NCBI GenBank assembly: GCA_949747515.1 | Contig: CATKFO010000038.1 | Location: 1-50,895, forward strand | Origin: an uncultured Eubacteriales bacterium | GTDB lineage: Bacteria; Bacillota; Clostridia; Oscillospirales; CAG-272 | Reading direction: 5' to 3' | DNA: 50,895 nt | Shown: positions 1 through 7,345 of the stretch, in pieces | Layout of the letters: every line of letters starts with the position of its first letter | Numbering within the stretch: the stretch's first letter is position 1 | Notes under the pieces: model-generated | Told to the model about the DNA's origin: nothing | The model's database searches: none | The model's input: the letters and a program-made list of their open reading frames with translations, nothing else | Made by a program: the position numbers and the translations under genes

Positions 1-16
1 CCAACGGGCCGAAACA

Positions 17-90
17 TAGCGGAAGTTGGACTTGAACCCACGACCTATCGGGTATGAACCGATTGCTCTAGCCAGCTGAGCTATTCCGCC
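17..90 (-). tRNA. tRNA-Met (CAU), elongator
   Basis: Read on the minus strand this 74-nt stretch folds as a tRNA. The 7-bp acceptor stem starts GGCGGAA and pairs with TTCCGCT, ending in a G-U pair, and is followed by discriminator A. The anticodon loop TTCATAC sits in a 5-bp ATCGG/CCGAT stem, so the anticodon is CAU. The D-arm and variable region resemble the Bacillus elongator tRNA-Met. It lacks the initiator's mismatched first pair and three G-C pairs in the anticodon stem. CCA is not encoded. A lysidine-modified tRNA-Ile2 also has CAU, but the body matches elongator Met better. Confidence 0.93.
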
Positions 91-122
91 ATCTTGATAC
101 GCTTCCGCGCGTCAACGTTGAT

Positions 123-151
123 ATTATACCACAGCGTCCGTATTTTGTCAA
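123..151 (-). promoter_or_regulatory. Consensus sigma-A promoter for tRNA-Met
   Basis: On the minus strand there is a perfect TTGACA (146-151), a 17-nt spacer and a perfect TATAAT (123-128). Transcription would start near 116, about 26 nt before the mature tRNA 5' end. A full-consensus promoter fits a stable RNA gene. Confidence 0.85.
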
Positions 152-275
152 CTGCTTTTTTGAAAAAAACTGATTTTTTTGCAGAGCGGTATTATATAGC
201 GTTTAAAGATAAAATTTTTGTTATTATAATCATTCTTTTTTTGCTTGATAAAGCTTTTCATTTCCCAATTTATTA

Positions 276-304
276 TTGAAAAAAACGAGTTAAAATGATA
301 TAAT
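276..304 (+). promoter_or_regulatory. Sigma-A promoter for pcrA
   Basis: TTGAAA (276-281), 17-nt spacer, TATAAT (299-304), placed about 27 nt before the pcrA start codon. The rest of the 240-nt gap from the tRNA is very AT-rich and shows no gene. Confidence 0.7.
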
Positions 305-330
305 TTTATCATTACATAATAGGGAAAGAT

Positions 331-2769
331 ATGCTAATGATGATTGCAGAAGAATATACGTCTTTAAAACGCCGACTTTTTGATAAATATTACGCCAAAT
401 TAAACGACCGCCAGAGGGAGGCCGTCTATTCCGTAGACGGATCTCTGCTTATACTCGCCGGCGCTGGAAGCGGAAAAACAACGGTGCTCGTATCGCGTAT
501 AGCTCATATTATTCGATATGGAAACGCATATTACTCCACGCTTGTGCCGTACGACGCGTCTGAAGAAACTCTTGACGATATGCGTAACGCTTTAGACCTT
601 CCGCGAGAGGAACTCGGAGATTACCTGACTCGATTCAGAGTAAATCCTGCGCCGGCATGGTCGGTTATGGGTATTACTTTTACAAATAAGGCCGCCGGAG
701 AAATAAAATCAAGAATCGCAGATGTGTTTGGAGAGGACAGCGACGAGGTACGTGATATTAGGACGGGTACGTTCCATTCTATATGCGTACGTATTCTCAG
801 ACGTTGGGGCGATCGAATAGGTTATGATCGCAGCTTTGGTATATGCGACATGACCGACGTCAAGCACGAGCTTTCCGAGTGCATGAAAAAGTTAAATATC
901 GACGATAAGACCATACCTATAAAATCAGTGCAAAATGAAATCAGCCGCGCAAAGGATAAGCTTATGACTCCCGCAGATATGAAAAAAGAAGCGGGAACAG
1001 ACGTGCGTATGAATAAAATCGCATCCGTATACGAGTTGTATGAGAAACGGTTAAGAAGTCAGAATCTTCTGGATTTTGACGATATAATTATGCGTACGGT
1101 AGAGTTAATTGAAACAGACGAGGAAGCGCGCGAAAAACTTCAGCATACGTATCGTTACGTTTGCGTGGACGAGTATCAGGACACAAATTACGCGCAGCTG
1201 AAACTAACGTTGCTTTTATCGGATTATTACAGAAATATTATGGTAGTCGGGGACGACGACCAGAGCATTTACAGGTTCCGCGGGGCTGTAATTGAAAATA
1301 TTCTCAACTTTGATAAAAACTACGAAAATACTAAGGTCATACGTCTCGAAGAAAATTATCGTTCGACGCAAACGATTTTGGACGCGGCGAATAAAGTTAT
1401 TTCAAATAATTCCGGCAGACTTGGAAAGACGCTTTGGACAAGCGGAGATCGCGGAGATAAGATCGTTATAAAAAATCTTAGAAATCAAATAGACGAGGCG
1501 CGTTACGTCTCCGAAACGATAACGTCAAGAATACGCGACGGTAAAAATTCATTTCGCGATTTCGCAGTATTATATCGAATGAACGCTCAGTCAAGAACTA
1601 TTGAGCAGGTTTTCGCAAAAAGCGGCATTCCTTATCGTATGCTTGGCGGTATGAGATTCTTTGACCGAAAGGAAGTCAAAGATATCGTATCTTATCTGCA
1701 TGTTATAAATAATCCTCTCGACGATATAAGACTCGCTCGCATTGTAAACGAGCCTAAGCGAGGAATAGGCGACAGATCGTTTGAAATAGCGCGCGCCATA
1801 GCTTACGAAGAAGGACGTTCTCTCCTTAGTTTTATGAATAACGCTAAACAGTATACCGCGATTTCCACGGCGGCGGCAAAAGCAATGAGGGAATTTTCAC
1901 TGCTTATGGAAACGCTTGTCGAAGATTCCGCCCGTATGCCTGTTTCTAAACTAATAGAGCGCGTAATAGATATGACCGGATACGGTAAAATGATAGACGC
2001 TATAAAAGAAAAAAACGAAAGGGAAGAGAGACGTAATAACCTTGGAGAGCTGGTGTCCGCCGCGGCCCAGTATGAGGAGAATGCGGAAGACCCGTCCCTT
2101 CTTGAATTCCTTGAGGAGGTCGCCCTTGTTTCAGACGTCGACAAATACGACGAGGCGGCGGACGCGGTAGTTCTTATGACTATTCACAGCGCGAAGGGGC
2201 TTGAATTTCCGGCAGTATTTCTTCCCGGGATGGAAGAAAATATTTTTCCAAGCTACATGACTATAATGAACCCGGATGAGATTGAAGAAGAACGCAGACT
2301 CGCTTACGTTGCGATTACGCGCGCGAAGCGTAATTTGTATATAACTCATGTTAACGACAGAATGATGAACGGACGGACGCAGTACAATATGCTTTCGCGC
2401 TTCGCGGCCGAAATACCGGAGGATCTTGTAGAGAGGGAAGAGGAGGCGAGTCCTTTCGGCGGATATGTAAAAAAATCGTCGTTAAATTTCAGATCATATG
2501 GTCGGGATCAAGCGTCCGATTCCGCATTCAGAACAAGCGTTAAAAGTCAACCGGTTTCAAGCGGTATATCGTCTACTGCGGCGAAGGCAAAATCCGCTCC
2601 TTCGACCGAGCAATTTGCGGCGGGAGACAGCGTTCGTCATCCTGTGTTCGGCTCAGGCGTAGTGCTTTCCGTGCGTCCAATGGGGGGAGACGTGCTTTAC
2701 GAGGTAGTTTTTGAAACTGCTGGAACAAAGAAGCTGATGGCCACTTACGCTAAGCTTAAACGAGCTTAA
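331..2769 (+). CDS. pcrA: ATP-dependent DNA helicase PcrA/UvrD (superfamily 1)
   Basis: 812 aa, a 3'-5' SF1A DNA helicase of repair and rolling-circle replication. Visible motifs are Q-motif LNDRQREAV (residues 24-32), Walker A GAGSGKT (44-50), motif Ia ITFTNKAA, Walker B VDEYQDTN, motif III VVGDDDQSIYRFRGA and motif VI LAYVAITRAKR. The C-terminus (about 760-812) is the Tudor-like domain with HPVFGSGVV, which in PcrA contacts RNA polymerase. About 40 extra residues (roughly 64-107) lie between motifs I and Ia compared with Bacillus PcrA. AGGG at 321-324 supports the ATG at 331. It is the first gene of a probable pcrA-rodA unit. Confidence 0.95.
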   Translation: MLMMIAEEYTSLKRRLFDKYYAKLNDRQREAVYSVDGSLLILAGAGSGKTTVLVSRIAHIIRYGNAYYSTLVPYDASEETLDDMRNALDLPREELGDYLTRFRVNPAPAWSVMGITFTNKAAGEIKSRIADVFGEDSDEVRDIRTGTFHSICVRILRRWGDRIGYDRSFGICDMTDVKHELSECMKKLNIDDKTIPIKSVQNEISRAKDKLMTPADMKKEAGTDVRMNKIASVYELYEKRLRSQNLLDFDDIIMRTVELIETDEEAREKLQHTYRYVCVDEYQDTNYAQLKLTLLLSDYYRNIMVVGDDDQSIYRFRGAVIENILNFDKNYENTKVIRLEENYRSTQTILDAANKVISNNSGRLGKTLWTSGDRGDKIVIKNLRNQIDEARYVSETITSRIRDGKNSFRDFAVLYRMNAQSRTIEQVFAKSGIPYRMLGGMRFFDRKEVKDIVSYLHVINNPLDDIRLARIVNEPKRGIGDRSFEIARAIAYEEGRSLLSFMNNAKQYTAISTAAAKAMREFSLLMETLVEDSARMPVSKLIERVIDMTGYGKMIDAIKEKNEREERRNNLGELVSAAAQYEENAEDPSLLEFLEEVALVSDVDKYDEAADAVVLMTIHSAKGLEFPAVFLPGMEENIFPSYMTIMNPDEIEEERRLAYVAITRAKRNLYITHVNDRMMNGRTQYNMLSRFAAEIPEDLVEREEEASPFGGYVKKSSLNFRSYGRDQASDSAFRTSVKSQPVSSGISSTAAKAKSAPSTEQFAAGDSVRHPVFGSGVVLSVRPMGGDVLYEVVFETAGTKKLMATYAKLKRA

Positions 2770-2804
2770 ATTTTTACTTGATGGAAGGAGAGGATTAAAT
2801 CTGA

Positions 2805-3947
2805 ATGAAAGAATTTTCGATTTCCTTAAAGGAAAAGCTTCTTAAGATGGACGCCGTAGTTCTTGTAACCACGCTGGCTATGACGTCGCTCAGCGTTCTT
2901 GTTCTTTGGGGAGCTTCAAATGAATTTGGATCCGGCAGATTTAAAGTTCAATGTATTGCGGCTGTGCTTGGCTTCGTCGTCATGATGGCGATTGCGTCTA
3001 TAGATTACGATGGAATGATATCTAAATTTGAAATAGGTTTTTTCGCCGTATCTGTCGCCATGCTTATCCTTGTTATAGTTGTGAATCTTGGATCAAGCGA
3101 CGGCTCAAACCATAACTGGATAGCTATACCCGGAACGTCTTTTAATATACAACCGTCGGAATTTGTAAAAATAACTTTTATAATAACGTTTAGCAGACAT
3201 ATCGATCGTGTGAGAAGCAATATTAACAGCGTTAAAAACGTGCTTAAATTGGCTCTTCACGCGGGAATCATCGTAGGACTTGTCATGCTTACAAAAGACC
3301 TTGGAACCGTGCTTGTATATGTGTTTTTAGTCGCGGTTATGCTTTTTTCGGCCGGACTGTCTCTATGGTATTTCGCAGGAATGGGATTGTTGATTGTAGT
3401 GGCCATACCTGCGCTTTGGAACAAGATGGCGGAATATCAGCAGATGAGAATATTGGTAGGATTTAATCCGGAACTTGATCCTATCGATTATGGATTTCAA
3501 GCGATAATGAGCCGCAACGCTATAATTTCCGGCGGCTTTCGAGGCGCGGGATTGACGGGAGGAAGCCAATTTGCGGCTGTTCCCGCCGCGCATTCCGACT
3601 TTTTGTTCTGCGTTCTGGCAGAAAAATTAGGCTTCTTTGGCACGTTTACTTACTTAGCCCTTATGATAGCGCTTGTAATACGGCTTTTAGTTCTTGCGAG
3701 ACGTACTAGAAAGGATTATGCTTCGCTGATATGCGTTGGCGTAGCCGCGATATTGATAGCTCAAACTCTTGAGAACATAGGAATGTGTCTCGCCATTCTT
3801 CCTGTAGTCGGTATAACGCTGCCGTTCTTTTCCTATGGAGGATCGTCTATGCTCGCGATGTTTATGGCGATAGGAGTAATTCAGAGCATATGTACTCATA
3901 ACAAGAAATATTATTTCGAGAGGGAGACCTCGTCTTTTTCCGGTTAA
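2805..3947 (+). CDS. rodA: FtsW/RodA/SpoVE-family peptidoglycan polymerase, RodA-like
   Basis: 380 aa, polytopic (about 10 hydrophobic segments), SEDS family: a membrane glycosyltransferase that polymerises lipid II with a class B penicillin-binding protein. Family signatures are IQPSEFVKI (about residue 117), the invariant aspartate region MLTKDLGTVLV, GLTGGSQFAAVPAAHSDF and the C-terminal LPFFSYGGSS. The IPGTSFNIQPSE context and short termini favour RodA over FtsW, but no mreBCD or PBP gene is adjacent to confirm it. A strong GGAAGGAGAGG lies 11-14 nt before the ATG. It follows pcrA after 35 nt and ends at a strong terminator. Confidence 0.88.
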   Translation: MKEFSISLKEKLLKMDAVVLVTTLAMTSLSVLVLWGASNEFGSGRFKVQCIAAVLGFVVMMAIASIDYDGMISKFEIGFFAVSVAMLILVIVVNLGSSDGSNHNWIAIPGTSFNIQPSEFVKITFIITFSRHIDRVRSNINSVKNVLKLALHAGIIVGLVMLTKDLGTVLVYVFLVAVMLFSAGLSLWYFAGMGLLIVVAIPALWNKMAEYQQMRILVGFNPELDPIDYGFQAIMSRNAIISGGFRGAGLTGGSQFAAVPAAHSDFLFCVLAEKLGFFGTFTYLALMIALVIRLLVLARRTRKDYASLICVGVAAILIAQTLENIGMCLAILPVVGITLPFFSYGGSSMLAMFMAIGVIQSICTHNKKYYFERETSSFSG

Positions 3948-3949
3948 TA
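3948..3949. other. Transition to the minus-strand block
   Basis: Marks the boundary between the plus-strand pcrA-rodA unit and the minus-strand TSCPD/DUF block; the terminator that follows separates them. Nothing else is encoded in this gap. Confidence 0.3.
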
Positions 3950-4020
3950 AAAAAGACGGAACGTTTAGCATATACCTGCGGGTATTCCGCATTCGTTTTC
4001 ATAAACGTTCTGTCTTTTTA
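3950..4020. terminator. Bidirectional terminator between rodA and the TSCPD gene
   Basis: Long inverted repeat: AAAAAGACGGAACGTTTA (3950-3968) pairs with the arm at 4002-4020 with one G-T pair. An A-run and a T-run flank it, so it can end the plus-strand rodA transcript and the convergent minus-strand TSCPD transcript. The 33-nt apical part contains a smaller hairpin. Confidence 0.8.
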
Positions 4021-4023
4021 TTA

Positions 4024-4275
4024 TTATTGTTTTTCAATAGCTTCAAGAAGCGCTTTTGCAAATTGATCTGCGCATGAAGTGGAACGTGGACCGCATGTGT
4101 TCCCTAAAAGAGTTTCAGCGATTTCAATCGCTTGTTTTCCTTCCACCAGTTTGGATATTGCTTTTAGATTTCCATTGCATCCGCCTTTAAACGATACGTT
4201 TTTGATAATTCCGTCTATAATTTCAAAGGTTATGTTTGTGGAGCAAACTCCCTTTGGCTTGTAGCTGTACGTCAT
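4024..4275 (-). CDS. TSCPD-domain protein (TIGR03905 type)
   Basis: 83 aa, a stand-alone TSCPD domain as known at the C-terminus of adenosylcobalamin-dependent (class II) ribonucleotide reductases. Four cysteines are placed as in the family: C11 (GVCST), C33 (GGCNGNL), C61 and C68 in the signature CGPRSTSCADQ. The pattern suggests metal or redox cysteine chemistry, but the function of the solitary form is not established. It is followed by the shared terminator with rodA and lies 37 nt downstream of the DUF4097-like gene on the same strand, so it may be read from that promoter. No ribonucleotide reductase is nearby. Confidence 0.85.
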   Translation of the reverse strand: MTYSYKPKGVCSTNITFEIIDGIIKNVSFKGGCNGNLKAISKLVEGKQAIEIAETLLGNTCGPRSTSCADQFAKALLEAIEKQ

Positions 4276-4312
4276 GTAATTATTACCGCCTTTATTTTAT
4301 TAGTATTTATAT

Positions 4313-5230
4313 TTATTCGTCGATAGATTCAGAAGGATAGTTCAAGTTTATATCTCCAGACGCCGTAGTTATTTTAAATGAAACTTCAGCGTCTTCATTT
4401 TCTTTGGAGTATGCTCCGGATATTGGAGAGCCGTTAACGAGTAATCCTCCCGCGCTTGAAAAAACGTTTAGATTCGCATTGTCAAGCGAAACAATAGAAT
4501 AAAAATCTATTCTGCCGTCCGTTACGTCAACGTCTGTTTTGGTAAAGGAAGAGCCTTCTGAAAGCACGTTCGCTTGATCTGAAGCGAGAGAGAGCGAGGC
4601 GGCGGATACGTCGCTGACGTTAACGTCGAGTTTTTTTCCGCTAATTGTAAAATCGCCTCCGCATGAGGTTTGAGTAAACTTCATTTTTCCTGAATTACAT
4701 CTTAATAATACGTTTCCGGATAGGTTTACATTATCAAAAAGTATTTCTGCGTTTGAAGCGTCTATTTCTATGGCGTCCATAGAAGATTTTTCAGAAAGAT
4801 AAATAATTATTTCATGATTTTTATCGTTTTCACCATAATCGTGAAAATCAAATATATACCTCAGCCCTTTAAAGGAAAAGCCGTTTTCCCATATTTTAAT
4901 CATTGAAGTAAAATCTTCGACTTCTTCAAAATTGATGACCTTTGACGTAGTGGAAAGTACATAATAATTAGGATTATAGTTGATAAATTCAACTCGCGAA
5001 TCGTCGGCTCCGCCAATAACGGTTACTTTTGCGTCGTTTACTCCAAGTCGTATTTTGGATGTTTGACCGTCGTCAATGTCGCTTACAAAAAGAGATCCGT
5101 TTTCGTTGGTTTGAGTAAATAAGTATCGTCCTGAATTTTTTGCGGAAATGTATCCCGTAGTACAAAATACCGCGCCGACAATAAGAAGTATACAACAAAT
5201 TGCGAGGCCAATTATTGATCCAAGCTTCAT
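4313..5230 (-). CDS. DUF4097-like membrane-anchored beta-repeat protein
   Basis: 305 aa. One N-terminal membrane segment (about residues 4-26) precedes a serine/asparagine/aspartate-rich extracytoplasmic region of repeating short strands, with phrases such as IEIDASNAEI, LNVFSSAGGL and ITTASGDINL. This is the look of the DUF4097 putative adhesin/beta-helix domain found in Firmicute PadR-DUF1700-DUF4097 operons. Its start codon overlaps the stop of the upstream DUF1700-like gene (ATGA, 5227-5230), so the two are translationally coupled. The molecular role is unknown; envelope-stress sensing or surface attachment have been proposed for the family. Confidence 0.7.
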   Translation of the reverse strand: MKLGSIIGLAICCILLIVGAVFCTTGYISAKNSGRYLFTQTNENGSLFVSDIDDGQTSKIRLGVNDAKVTVIGGADDSRVEFINYNPNYYVLSTTSKVINFEEVEDFTSMIKIWENGFSFKGLRYIFDFHDYGENDKNHEIIIYLSEKSSMDAIEIDASNAEILFDNVNLSGNVLLRCNSGKMKFTQTSCGGDFTISGKKLDVNVSDVSAASLSLASDQANVLSEGSSFTKTDVDVTDGRIDFYSIVSLDNANLNVFSSAGGLLVNGSPISGAYSKENEDAEVSFKITTASGDINLNYPSESIDE

Positions 5231-5919
5231 TTTTTACCTCCGTTTTTGTTCAGCGCCGTCGATTTGCGAAAACGGCGGAATTTATCGATTTGCAAAGAAA
5301 TTATGCGAAGTAATTTAGAGGCGCAGAACGGAATGGCTTTTGTTACCGCGTTGTATAAGAGAATTGTAAGAGTCGCCGACAGGCTTCCTAAAATTATCCC
5401 GAAACCAATTTCGTACAGACCCGCCCCGAAGAATATATTCAGCTGAGATATTCCGTAAATTAGTCCTGTAAGGAATAAGAGAATTCCTGCGATCGTCGTC
5501 ACGGCCATAGCAAGTATTGACGCGGCGATAAGAACGGAAGACATAGCTATAAAAATAATAGAAGCTATTCTTAAAAGCGCCGGAATGGAATACGACGTTA
5601 ATACGCGCGCCCATTTTTTTGATTTATATAGTTTGCGAAAGAAAGGAGAAGCCGGGGGCTCGATTAAGTTTCCGCACGTTTCGGCAGGCGCAACGGCGTC
5701 TGGAAAATCGTTCGGCGTCAAAGAATATGATATATCCCGCCTCAGTATAATTGCTGAAATAGAAGCCGCTATTCTTTTTACGTCGCCTATATCTTCGTTT
5801 GTTATGGCATCCGCATCCCGCCATATGCCGGATAAGGCGTCCGCAGTACGGGCTGCGTCTTCCTGAGATATACCGTGGCTGAGCATTTCTGCAACGAATT
5901 TTTCAGAAAAATTATTCAA
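5227..5919 (-). CDS. DUF1700/HAAS-type membrane protein
   Basis: 230 aa. The N-terminal 60 or so residues are a soluble helical segment, beginning MNNFSEKFVAEMLSHGIS, that resembles the HAAS/DUF1700 helical domain. Two or three long hydrophobic segments follow (about residues 115-185), then a basic C-terminus. DUF1700 proteins are usually encoded between a PadR regulator and a DUF4097 protein; the DUF4097-like partner is here, coupled by a 4-nt overlap. The PadR gene is not adjacent: the upstream neighbour is divergent trmB. A sigma-A promoter at 6018-6046 drives this pair. Assignment rests on architecture and context more than on strong sequence recognition. Confidence 0.6.
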   Translation of the reverse strand: MNNFSEKFVAEMLSHGISQEDAARTADALSGIWRDADAITNEDIGDVKRIAASISAIILRRDISYSLTPNDFPDAVAPAETCGNLIEPPASPFFRKLYKSKKWARVLTSYSIPALLRIASIIFIAMSSVLIAASILAMAVTTIAGILLFLTGLIYGISQLNIFFGAGLYEIGFGIILGSLSATLTILLYNAVTKAIPFCASKLLRIISLQIDKFRRFRKSTALNKNGGKK

Positions 5920-6017
5920 TTTTGTCTGCCCGCCTTTCTTTGGGATGGACTTATCCTAAAAAATATGATATACTTATCTTATAAAATTATAATCTAAAGC
6001 GTATAATTATATGCTTA

Positions 6018-6046
6018 ATTATACCAAATCACGGAGAAATAATCAA
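6018..6046 (-). promoter_or_regulatory. Sigma-A promoter for the DUF1700/DUF4097 pair, abutting trmB
   Basis: Minus strand TTGATT (6041-6046), 17-nt spacer, TATAAT (6018-6023). The -35 box ends two bases before the trmB ATG at 6049 and overlaps its upstream leader, so transcription of the two divergent units is likely to interfere. Confidence 0.6.
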
Positions 6047-6048
6047 GC

Positions 6049-6783
6049 ATGAGAATGAGAAAAAAGAAAAATGGAGAGAAAAGAATTACTAATCTCGCGG
6101 AACTTTTGCTTTCGCACGATTGCGTGAAATTAGAGGATATCGAATCGGAGTTCGTAGGCAAACGCCCTCTTCGTCTTGAAATAGGATGTGGAAAAGGCGA
6201 TTTTATATGCGGAATATCTGAAAATGAACCTGAATATAATTACATAGCTCTCGAAAGAGTAAGCGACGTTTTAACGGCGGCCGTTGAAAAATACGCTTAT
6301 CGAAGAAATTTAGGGTCGTTGTCTCCTAAGGGCGGTTGGCTGTCGTCAGAAGGGGACGTATACGATGGGGTAACATGGAATATACCGGTTGAAAAGAAAG
6401 GAAACGTGCGTTTTATATGCGAAGACGCTAAAAACTTTTTGGTAAGGCTTCCGGACGAGTCGTTAGATAAAATATATACTAATTTTAGCGATCCGTGGTC
6501 GAAAAAAGGATATGCGTCTCGAAGACTCACGGCTCCCTCTTTTTTAAACGAATATACTAGAACTCTTATTAAAGGAGGAGAGTTAAGGTTAAAAACCGAT
6601 AACGACGGCTTGTTCGACTATTCTCTTGAAACTTTGGGCGATAGTAAATTAAAAATCGTGGCGTCGACTCGCGACCTATACTCAAACAGTAGTTTTTTAT
6701 CTTCAAACGTAGAGACGGAGTACGAAAATCATTTCAAGAGCCTTGGAGTGAAAATTAAAGCCTTGATCGCAGTGAAGGAATAA
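6049..6783 (+). CDS. trmB: tRNA (guanine-N7-)-methyltransferase TrmB
   Basis: 244 aa, S-adenosylmethionine-dependent enzyme forming m7G46 in the tRNA variable loop. The SAM-binding motif is LEIGCGKGDF (43-52), followed by IALER (66-70). The catalytic/tRNA-binding signature is NFSDPWSKKGYASRRL (145-160), with FKTDN-equivalent LKTDNDGLF (181-189) and C-terminal TEYENHF. Compared with Bacillus TrmB there is an insertion of roughly 28 residues (about 88-118) before the NVRF strand. The upstream AGCCAT-type leader has only a weak GGAGA ribosome site (6034-6038). It is divergent from the DUF1700 gene and ends at its own terminator. Confidence 0.95.
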   Translation: MRMRKKKNGEKRITNLAELLLSHDCVKLEDIESEFVGKRPLRLEIGCGKGDFICGISENEPEYNYIALERVSDVLTAAVEKYAYRRNLGSLSPKGGWLSSEGDVYDGVTWNIPVEKKGNVRFICEDAKNFLVRLPDESLDKIYTNFSDPWSKKGYASRRLTAPSFLNEYTRTLIKGGELRLKTDNDGLFDYSLETLGDSKLKIVASTRDLYSNSSFLSSNVETEYENHFKSLGVKIKALIAVKE

Positions 6784-6803
6784 TAAATAATCAATATATA
6801 AAG

Positions 6804-6834
6804 AGAAGTGCGAAAATATTCACACTTCTTTTTT
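6804..6834 (+). terminator. Intrinsic terminator after trmB
   Basis: AGAAGTG (6804-6810) pairs with CACTTCT (6823-6829) around a 12-nt loop and runs into six or more T residues. It separates trmB from the peptidoglycan-binding cluster, which therefore needs its own promoter. Confidence 0.75.
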
Positions 6835-6877
6835 GTATACATACACTGGTAAAGAACATCCTCAAAGGAGAGTAAGA

Positions 6878-7345
6878 ATGAACAGTGAAAATAATAACTT
6901 TGGTAAGCTGATCGTAAGAGCGAGAACCGCCGGGGGAACAATTCCGGTTGAAGGAGCGATGGTTTATATTAGGAGCTATATTAACGACGCCGGGGATGAA
7001 TCTGACGTGATTTTTTCTCTTAGAACAAATGTTGACGGAGAAACAGCGACGGTTGAGCTCCCGGCGCCGCCTAGGCAAAATTCATTGATCCCGGACTCGG
7101 AAGGAAACGAATATTCAGGGTACAACGTAGAAGTGAGAAAGAACGGATATTATACGGTTGAAAATATAGACGTTCCAATATTTGAAGGTATAACTTCTAT
7201 TCAGACGGCGGAACTTATTCCGCATAACGAGACGGTGTATTATTCCTCCCTAAGACCTGAAAAAACAGTTTTTGAAGGAATCGGATATCCGCTGCTTTCA
7301 CAAAATCAAAACGAAGAAACATCGAACGGAGGAAATCAAATATGA
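6878..7345 (+). CDS. Carboxypeptidase-regulatory-like fold protein of the SpoIID/PG-binding cluster
   Basis: 155 aa when started at the ATG at 6878, which has AAAGGAG (6864-6870) seven bases upstream; an in-frame ATG at 6833 lies in the terminator tail and has no ribosome site. The sequence is beta-rich with a transthyretin/carboxypeptidase-regulatory look: GKLIVRARTAGGTIPVEGAMV, a turn with NVDGETATVELP, then YNVEVRKNGYYTVENIDVPI and IQTAELIP. No signal peptide, membrane segment or cysteine cluster is visible. Its stop overlaps the next start (ATGA, 7342-7345), so it is translated with the SpoIID-like protein. Function unknown; a scaffold or partner of the peptidoglycan-binding proteins is inferred from coupling only. 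Confidence 0.7.
   Translation: MNSENNNFGKLIVRARTAGGTIPVEGAMVYIRSYINDAGDESDVIFSLRTNVDGETATVELPAPPRQNSLIPDSEGNEYSGYNVEVRKNGYYTVENIDVPIFEGITSIQTAELIPHNETVYYSSLRPEKTVFEGIGYPLLSQNQNEETSNGGNQI

Noticed and set aside
17..90. tRNA-Ile2 (CAU, lysidine) as an alternative identity
   Set aside because: The body and D-arm match elongator tRNA-Met of Bacillus; presence of tilS in the window is not evidence for this copy.
94..279. 61-codon plus-strand frame between the tRNA and pcrA
   Set aside because: It runs through the tRNA promoter, has no ribosome site and is AT-rich low-complexity translation.
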